Assembly (NCBI GenBank): GCA_965656195.1
Contig: CBFHJL010000082.1
Coordinates: 1-12,870, forward strand
Source of the DNA: Brumimicrobium sp965656195
GTDB taxonomy: Bacteria > Bacteroidota > Bacteroidia > Flavobacteriales_D > Crocinitomicaceae
DNA length: 12,870 nt
Reading direction: 5' to 3'
The notes below the pieces were generated by a model that was not told where the DNA came from, made no database searches, and saw nothing but the letters and a program-made list of their open reading frames with translations. A program made the translations under genes and the position numbers. Position 1 is the first letter of the stretch. Each line of letters begins with the position of its first letter. Shown piece by piece: positions 8,801-12,870 of the stretch.

Positions 8801-11152
8801 ATCGAGCTGACAGGAAACACTATTGGTGGTGCAACGTATTCTTGGACTGGTCCGAATGGATTTACAAGTTCGAATGAAGACCCCACTATTTCAGGTGCTA
8901 CTGTTGCCGCTTCAGGAACTTACTCTTTAACGATTACTGATAATGGTTGTTCTTCTATTGTGGACAATGTTTCAGTAACAGTAAATGCTAATCCATCTGC
9001 CAATGCAGGTGTTGTGAATAACACAATTTGTACTGGCCAAAACATACAATTAACTGGGAACACAGTATCAGGAGCTTCTTATTCCTGGACTGGTCCAAAT
9101 GGTTTTACAAGTTCAAACGAAGATCCGACGATTACAGGAGCAACAACTGCGGCATCCGGGACCTATTCATTGACCATCACGAATAATGGTTGTACTTCAG
9201 TAACAGATAATGTTTCAGTTACTGTTAATCCTACTCCAACTGCTAACGCTGGAGCAGTAAGCACAACAATCTGTGAAGGTGATAATATTGAGCTAACGGG
9301 AAACACTATTAGTGGTGCAACATATTCTTGGACTGGTCCGAATGGATTTACAAGTTCGAATGAAGACCCCACTATCTTAGGTGCTACAAGCGCTGAATCA
9401 GGAACCTATACTCTGATAATCACGCAAGGCTCATGTTCTTCAGCCTCTGACAACGTTTCCATTTCCATAGACCCTTTGCCTTCGGCTATTGCTGGAGTAA
9501 TTAACGGCAACTTGTGTGAAGGTGATGATATCGAACTTACAGGGAACACAGTTTCAGGAGCTACTTATTCATGGACCGGACCGAATGGTTTTACAAGTTC
9601 GGATGAAGACCCTATAATTAGTGGTGTGACTACTGGAGATGATGGAACCTACTCCTTAGTAATATCTATTGGCTCTTGTTCGTCTACAAATTCAGATATC
9701 AATGTTACTGTAAACGGCTTACCATCGCTTAGCGCATCCGGAACAGATATTTCATGTTTCGGCGAAAATGATGGAGAAGCAACAGTTTCTGCCACTGGTA
9801 ATGGACCTTTTGACTATAGCTGGTCTCCTTCCGGCGGTACATCTGTAACAGCATCTGGTCTTGCTCAAGATACATATACGGTAACAGTTACTGATAACAA
9901 CAATTGTGAATCTACAGAGGTTGTGACTATTAATGAACCTACAGAAATAGTTTTAACAACTTCAACAACCTCATCACAATGCACCGTTGAAGACGGTTCT
10001 GCAACAGTTAGTGCAGTCGGAGGCACAGGAAATTATACGTATGAATGGAACGACGCATCCAACCAAACTACTGCTGTGGCAACAGGGCTTGGTGCAGGAA
10101 GTTATGAAATCACTGTGACTGATGATAGCGGTTGTTCAGTAACCGAGACGGTTAATGTTAGTTCAGTGAACGGACCTACTGTTTCTATTATTAATGTGAC
10201 TGATGTTTCTTGTCCTGGAGAAAGTTCTGGTAGTGCCGAAGCCGATGTGACCGGAGGAACTGCGCCATATACGTATAACTGGAGCCCAGGGGGGCAGTCT
10301 TCAGCCATTGCAAATAATTTATCTGCTGGCAATTATACGATAGAAGTAACTGATGATGCAGGTTGTTTAGGTACAGCAAACATTACCATTGATGCACCAG
10401 CTCCATTTGATGTTTCTGCAACTGTAAATGATGCAGACTGCGGCCAAAATAATGGAGATATTATCGTAACTGCTAGTGGATCAAACGGCAATCTGACTTA
10501 TGATTGGACGCCCGTTTCAGGTAGTTCAAGTTCTTTATTGAATATTTCAGGAGGAACTTACACTTTAACGATCACAGACGATCAAGCATGTACGTTTGAT
10601 ACATCATTCGTCGTGAATGCGACTGGCGGTCTATCTGCTGTTATTACTCCCGATTCTGTAACAATAGATCAAGGAGACTTAGTGAATATCTCAACAACAG
10701 TTGATCCGAATGTTTCAGGCGAAACCTATTCTTGGTCACCTTCAGACGGCCTATCTTGCAATGACTGTCCAAATCCTATTGCAAACCCTGAAGAGTCAAC
10801 AACGTATATCGTAACTATCCAAACTGCAGACGGGTGTTCGGAAACAGATTCAGTTCAGATAATTGTGGATGACCCGTGTGGGAAAGTTTTTGTTCCAAAT
10901 ATGTTCAGCCCAAATAATGATGGTAAGAATGATGAACTGTGTGTTTACGGAGGATGTCTAACTTCATTTGAAATCAATATTTACAATAGATGGGGTGAAG
11001 TTGTGTACCGATCGAATGATCCTGAGATGTGTTGGAACGGAACCTATAAAAACGAACGTCTGAATACTAGTGTATTTGCTTACAAATTAACTTATGTTGA
11101 CCAGAATGGTGAAGAGCAAAGTGAGTCAGGTAACCTACAACTTATCCGTTAA
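5801..11152 (+). CDS. Giant T9SS type B surface protein: SBBP propeller, Ig-like array, SprB repeats
   Basis: A 1783-residue secreted, probably cell-surface protein. A signal peptide (1-20, ending SNAQ) is followed by a domain with the NKGQ signature (24-27) that precedes SBBP repeats in related proteins (21 to about 245; I believe Pfam DUF7948). Seven propeller blades (about 246-745) each have a W-x-T-[YF] strand, or a divergent form, at 249, 320, 388, 455, 531, 616 and 679, and a later G-[AS]-Y turn. A BIG2-like domain covers about 750-818. Six Ig-like repeats of exactly 81 residues span 822-1307, and four SprB-like repeats 1308-1609. A PKD-like module covers 1610-1690. The type IX type B sorting domain (1693-1783) has FVPNMFSPNNDGKND, IYNRWGEVVY and a final LQLIR. 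Sec would export it, then the type IX system would carry it across the outer membrane. The likely role is adhesion or gliding; no enzyme domain is seen. The SprF-like partner follows after 17 bp. Confidence 0.95.
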   Translation: MHKLFLLGSALFCALLSNAQFIENKGQVVDLNQNFQPEVEYYAGVGNASVFFEKDRIVFNFREKDEFDFSNPPFRDNKDLRDSVKATLGSTFHRIDLQLIGSSSEAKIEGESKTSHYTNFFLNKREDIQNVQSYNEIRYTEVYPNIDLLFHFTSKGLKYDFILKEGADINDIKFRYEGADKVSIDSDGKLNIKTNFDEIKEDIPLSFLDDDKSRVTDVTYELFKDNVIGFSLEKDITFSQLTIDPFLTWATYFEGPVGDNELDYYSSIADDLGNYFLEGWINNAANDYPTVDPGGSAYFQNYVSNNLYIAKFDPNRNLVWATYYGGSTSIDWSTATDPLAISGTTLHFVGSQLSSDAPLVNGGGYYYGAPSSDPYWLRINKNTGALLHATAFPSHTSSQPSIATSNSGLVAIIQQTYDFGNPEILFRPGAYNQAVNGDYQDMHIMLFNSSNNLIWGTFLGGPNTTDNFHVTFDNNDNIFFVGEANNTFSPNATNTHLQSFPGSYYQSTYSAAMGNHDLIIGKFNSSGALVWHTLYGGDASDGLKSQMGNGSRVIIDPVTQDLLVIGGTNSSNFPIQTLAGAYNQTTPPLNTDPSSGSFSDFNSFIIKFNNDGALNWSTYWGDDPSGDLLYDGVFTGCEKFIVSSRSFSHTTLPQASGYNQATGGQGFLMQFDDNFSAEWSSYVSSDMGEPTIAHSSLDNRLYIGGSTFSESITTLDPGNGAYYDDINDDPDAGTTSPSFLIYELDLNPQVTGTNTACVGQTISLTGSGTPAGSIPWVSSNTGVATVNSSGDVTGQSAGTATITYTDNAGCSANFSITIGAVPTANASAVSATLCEGDDIELTGNTVGGANYSWTGPNGFTSTSEDPTITNAVSGDAGTYSLVITSGGCSSASDDVTITVNNNPNANAGVVSNTVCAGDDIELTSNTVGGATYSWTGPNGFTSSNEDPTISGATTGADGTYSLTITNNGCISATDNVSVTVNASPTANAGVTNATICSGDNIELTGNTIGGATYSWTGPNGFTSSNEDPTISGATVAASGTYSLTITDNGCSSIVDNVSVTVNANPSANAGVVNNTICTGQNIQLTGNTVSGASYSWTGPNGFTSSNEDPTITGATTAASGTYSLTITNNGCTSVTDNVSVTVNPTPTANAGAVSTTICEGDNIELTGNTISGATYSWTGPNGFTSSNEDPTILGATSAESGTYTLIITQGSCSSASDNVSISIDPLPSAIAGVINGNLCEGDDIELTGNTVSGATYSWTGPNGFTSSDEDPIISGVTTGDDGTYSLVISIGSCSSTNSDINVTVNGLPSLSASGTDISCFGENDGEATVSATGNGPFDYSWSPSGGTSVTASGLAQDTYTVTVTDNNNCESTEVVTINEPTEIVLTTSTTSSQCTVEDGSATVSAVGGTGNYTYEWNDASNQTTAVATGLGAGSYEITVTDDSGCSVTETVNVSSVNGPTVSIINVTDVSCPGESSGSAEADVTGGTAPYTYNWSPGGQSSAIANNLSAGNYTIEVTDDAGCLGTANITIDAPAPFDVSATVNDADCGQNNGDIIVTASGSNGNLTYDWTPVSGSSSSLLNISGGTYTLTITDDQACTFDTSFVVNATGGLSAVITPDSVTIDQGDLVNISTTVDPNVSGETYSWSPSDGLSCNDCPNPIANPEESTTYIVTIQTADGCSETDSVQIIVDDPCGKVFVPNMFSPNNDGKNDELCVYGGCLTSFEINIYNRWGEVVYRSNDPEMCWNGTYKNERLNTSVFAYKLTYVDQNGEEQSESGNLQLIR
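5825..5847 (+). repeat. 10-bp tandem duplication in the adhesin signal-peptide codons
   Basis: TCTGCGCTCT occurs twice in direct succession (5825-5834, 5835-5844), followed by TCT, giving 2.3 copies of a 10-bp period. It encodes part of the hydrophobic core of the signal peptide (around residues 9-16). Because 10 is not a multiple of 3, gain or loss of one unit would shift the frame near the start of the 1783-residue protein. Confidence 0.8.
8264..9721 (+). repeat. Six tandem 243-bp units encoding Ig-like domains
   Basis: Units begin at 8264, 8507, 8750, 8993, 9236 and 9479. Each starts at a Pro codon followed by a form of TANAG and contains YSW-TGPNGFT, then DP-[TI]-I, GTY and a VTVN-type end. 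The YSW motif recurs at residues 851, 932, 1013, 1094, 1175 and 1256, a period of exactly 81 codons without any insertion or deletion. Every unit has two cysteines 54 residues apart. Units 3 and 5 share a 53-bp identical stretch (8837-8889 and 9323-9375). Confidence 0.95.
9722..10627 (+). repeat. Four SprB-like repeats in the adhesin
   Basis: Four modules of about 71-79 residues start near residues 1308, 1381, 1458 and 1536. Each has an early Cys (C1319, C1394, C1471, C1547), then a Gly/Ala-rich strand, Y-x-W, and a GxY-T-x-x-[VI]-T-D end followed by a second Cys (C1369, C1445, C1522, C1597). This matches the SprB repeat found in gliding adhesins of Flavobacteria. Unlike the preceding Ig-like array they vary in length and are well diverged, indicating an older expansion. 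Confidence 0.85.
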
Positions 11153-11169
11153 TCCTAAAAGAAACTATT

Positions 11170-12207
11170 ATGAAAGCATTAAATATAATTACCACATCAA
11201 TACTGACGATTACATCGCTTTTCAGCTCGGCACAAGATATTCACTTCTCTGCTATGGATTATTCTCCACAGAATCTTAATCCAGCATTAGCGGGTGCAAA
11301 TTTTGATATCCAAGCAAATGTTAATTATCGGAGTCAATGGAATGCTGTTGCTGCTCCTTTCCAAACCATCGGAGCTAGCGCAGACATGAGAATACCCAGT
11401 AACAATCAGAAAGCTAAGGGAAAATTTGCCTTAGGAATAAGCTTTTTCAGTGATCGAGCTGGAGAGCAACAAATGAGTTCGAACAATGTAGCTTTAAACG
11501 CGGCCTATCATCTTACAATAAATGAATCAAGTAGTATAGGATTAGGCCTAAATACAGGCTTCGGACAGCGCTCCTTTGCAATTTCAGGAGGACAATGGGG
11601 TGCGCAATACGACGGTTTAGACTTTGATGCCACGCTCTCAAGTGGAGAAGTATTTAACAACCCAACTTTCTCTTATTTCGATGCAGGAGCAGGTGCTGTT
11701 TATAGATATAGACCTGAACCACAATCTCGAAACAATAACGGAACGGAAGTAAATGTAGGGTTGGCAGCTTACCATGTGAATCGACCCAACTTCTCGTTTA
11801 TTGGTGTGGAAGAGGATCCACTTTATGTACGATGGTCAGGTTTTGCGAATGCTCGCATCGGAATTGGAACAACAAAAATGGCTATTGAACCTGGAGCTTA
11901 CGCGCAGTTTCAAGGACCTAACATGGAAATTCTACTAGGTACTGACTATCGTTTCTTTTTAAGTCAGGAAACAAGTGATGCAGGAGAAGCTGGTGGTACT
12001 TCATTAGCAATTGGATTATTCTATCGAAATCAAGATGCTTTGATCTCAAGATTTTCTGTGCGATTTGGTCAATTCGATGCTGGAATGGCCTATGACTTTA
12101 ATTTATTCTCGTCTTTGCGAGAAGTATCCAGTGCAAGAGGTGGTGCTGAAATCTTCCTAAGATGGGTAATGAACAATGCTTTTGATAATTCGAGGGCTAG
12201 AATTTAA
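11170..12207 (+). CDS. PorP/SprF family type IX secretion system membrane protein
   Basis: A 345-residue outer-membrane protein of the PorP/SprF family, at the usual length. A signal peptide (1-22, ending SSAQ) is followed by the family opening: DIHFSAMDYSPQNLNPALAG (23-42), then NYRSQWNAVAAPFQT (52-66). The rest is made of alternating, Gly- and aromatic-rich amphipathic strands typical of a beta barrel. SprF of Flavobacterium johnsoniae is needed for secretion of the adhesin SprB encoded beside it, and SprF-like genes typically follow large proteins with type B sorting domains. Here it begins 17 bp after the adhesin stop, with no promoter element between them. I infer it is the dedicated delivery or anchoring partner of the upstream protein rather than the core PorP. 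No Shine-Dalgarno sequence is seen, which is common in this phylum. Confidence 0.95.
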   Translation: MKALNIITTSILTITSLFSSAQDIHFSAMDYSPQNLNPALAGANFDIQANVNYRSQWNAVAAPFQTIGASADMRIPSNNQKAKGKFALGISFFSDRAGEQQMSSNNVALNAAYHLTINESSSIGLGLNTGFGQRSFAISGGQWGAQYDGLDFDATLSSGEVFNNPTFSYFDAGAGAVYRYRPEPQSRNNNGTEVNVGLAAYHVNRPNFSFIGVEEDPLYVRWSGFANARIGIGTTKMAIEPGAYAQFQGPNMEILLGTDYRFFLSQETSDAGEAGGTSLAIGLFYRNQDALISRFSVRFGQFDAGMAYDFNLFSSLREVSSARGGAEIFLRWVMNNAFDNSRARI

Positions 12208-12217
12208 AATCTATTCC

Positions 12218-12225
12218 TACATTTG
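12218..12225 (+). promoter_or_regulatory. Bacteroidota -7 element before the small lipoprotein gene
   Basis: TACATTTG matches TAnnTTTG exactly and ends 23 bp before the ATG at 12249, giving a leader of roughly 15-20 nt. No TTG is present at the normal -33 distance. It may give the lipoprotein and the next gene expression independent of the adhesin pair. Confidence 0.45.
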
Positions 12226-12248
12226 TTTAAAATCAAATAATAAGCATT

Positions 12249-12560
12249 ATGAATAAATTATTTTCAGTTCTAGCAATAGCAACAATGTTCTTCGTTACAT
12301 CTTGTGGCGAAAGTACGGACGCCGTAGAATCAGGAACATATGAAGGTACAATTTCTGAAGTAGAAGCTGACAAAGACGAGATCTATGTTAAAACTGCTGA
12401 AGGTCAAACGTTAGAGCTTTATTTCATTGACGAAACTGTACTTACGAAAAATGGAGAAAATGCTGAGTTTTCTGCTCTAGAAGAAGGGCAAACTGTTGAG
12501 GTTGAAGTTAAAAAAGTAGGTCAGCGTCTTGATCCTTTATCAGTTAATATTAAGGAATAA
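12249..12560 (+). CDS. Small lipoprotein with a DUF5666-like beta domain
   Basis: A 103-residue protein with a lipoprotein signal: a Lys near the N-terminus, a hydrophobic core, and VTSC at 16-19, so C19 would be lipidated. The residue after it is Gly, followed by a short acidic linker. The mature part is one small all-beta domain: GTISEVEADKDEIYVKT (33-49), then TLELYFIDETVLTKNG (54-69), then ALEEGQTVEVEVKK (76-89). This order of a 'G-x-[IV]-x-x-[IV]' strand, a threonine-rich strand and an 'L-x-x-G-x-x-V-x-V' strand resembles the OB-like fold of DUF5666 proteins, whose function is unknown. It is strongly acidic. It lies 41 bp after the PorP/SprF gene, has its own -7 element, and sits 6 bp ahead of the next gene, so it probably pairs with that one. 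Confidence 0.85.
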   Translation: MNKLFSVLAIATMFFVTSCGESTDAVESGTYEGTISEVEADKDEIYVKTAEGQTLELYFIDETVLTKNGENAEFSALEEGQTVEVEVKKVGQRLDPLSVNIKE

Positions 12561-12566
12561 TTGGAC

Positions 12567-12870
12567 ATGCATTCAGTTCCATCAATTTGGAGAACAGAAG
12601 TGCTTCATGCACTTTCTGTTCACCTTCCTATCACTGCCCTGATCTTAGCTACCGCATTACTTTTAGCTGCTCTTATTATAAAGAATGGATGGATAAAACC
12701 AGCTGCTGGTTTTTTATTGATCACCGGAACAATTGGTGCTTGGATTTCTATGCTAACAGGTGATGCAGCTGATGGTATTGTGTCAAGAACATTATGTGAT
12801 CCCACGGTCTTAAAGGATCACGAAAATGCAGCTCTTACCACCTCTATACTGTTTACCGTAGCAAGTGCAA
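12567..12870 (+). CDS. DUF2231-like inner-membrane protein, cut by the right window edge
   Basis: An ATG at 12567 opens a frame that stays open to the window end, giving 101 complete codons of a longer gene. Two membrane helices are clear (about 20-38 and 45-63), and a third begins near residue 90. The N-terminus has H14 and the VHLP motif (18-21), the first helix ends before a Lys-rich turn, ISMLTGDAAD (60-69) closes the second helix, and KDHENAAL (83-90) precedes the third. The order 'H..VH[FL]P', 'TG..A' and 'HE..A' matches DUF2231-type proteins. Their function is not settled; the conserved histidines (H14, H19, H85 here) look like possible haem or metal ligands, which is inference. The 6-bp gap after the lipoprotein stop suggests cotranscription with it. 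Confidence 0.8.
   Translation, partial: MHSVPSIWRTEVLHALSVHLPITALILATALLLAALIIKNGWIKPAAGFLLITGTIGAWISMLTGDAADGIVSRTLCDPTVLKDHENAALTTSILFTVASA

Noticed and set aside
8593..9372. Two similar minus-strand open frames in the Ig-like array (8593-8886, 9163-9372)
   Set aside because: Their similarity comes from the 243-bp repeat on the coding strand; they are mirror images of the same codons, not independent genes.
8264..9721. Possible CRISPR or transposon-derived repeat array
   Set aside because: Units are 243 bp with no unique spacers, stay in frame, and encode a secreted Ig-like domain with conserved Trp, Gly and Cys.
10102..10379. Overlapping minus-strand open frames opposite the SprB-like repeats
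   Set aside because: They are antisense to a clear domain-coding frame, and two of them overlap each other in different frames.
11094..11279. Plus-strand open frame spanning the adhesin end and PorP/SprF start
   Set aside because: It overlaps both genes out of frame, and both of those frames carry strong family motifs.
12620..12805. Minus-strand open frame near the right edge
   Set aside because: It is antisense to the DUF2231-like gene, which has the conserved His and TG motifs and a tight spacing to the gene before it.

Overview
The window looks like a chromosome segment of a low-GC member of the Bacteroidota, most likely a Flavobacteriales-type organism. The evidence is a large multidomain secreted protein that ends in a type B (gliding-motility-associated) type IX secretion sorting domain, a PorP/SprF family protein directly after it, signal peptides ending in the typical '..AQ', and two exact copies of the Bacteroidota -7 promoter element TAnnTTTG. 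No rRNA, tRNA, CRISPR array, insertion sequence or phage gene was seen.

Left half, minus strand (1-5598): reading from 5598 down to 1 there is a MATE-family efflux transporter, then 39 bp later a Kef-type monovalent cation:proton antiporter with a C-terminal nucleotide-binding RCK/TrkA-N domain. After a 112-148 bp gap (depending on the start codon) with two hairpins comes a large exported protein with WG-repeat-like modules, which runs off the left edge. That last gene has no stop codon inside the window and is at least 809 residues long. I checked its frame triplet by triplet from 2429 to 3 and found it open. The two transporters are probably cotranscribed; the hairpin after the antiporter suggests that the WG-like gene is at least partly independent.

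Centre, 5599-5800: a 202-bp AT-rich divergent control region. It holds an exact TAnnTTTG element reading toward the MATE gene, an 8-bp-arm dyad (5658-5694) and a second AT-rich dyad (5740-5758).

Right half, plus strand (5801-12870): a 1783-residue surface protein contains a signal peptide, an N-terminal domain with an NKGQ signature, seven SBBP-type beta-propeller blades, a BIG2-like domain, six Ig-like repeats of exactly 81 codons each, four SprB-like repeats, a PKD-like module and the type IX sorting domain. Its partner PorP/SprF protein starts 17 bp later. By analogy with SprB and SprF, the outer-membrane partner would help deliver or anchor the large protein at the type IX secretion machinery. 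Downstream lie a small lipoprotein with its own -7 element and, 6 bp later, a membrane protein resembling DUF2231 that is cut by the right edge.

I see no clearly new system. The points most worth a second look are the isometric 243-bp repeat array with signs of two-unit exchange, a 10-bp tandem duplication inside the adhesin's signal-peptide codons, and the unassigned duplicated WG-like exported protein.
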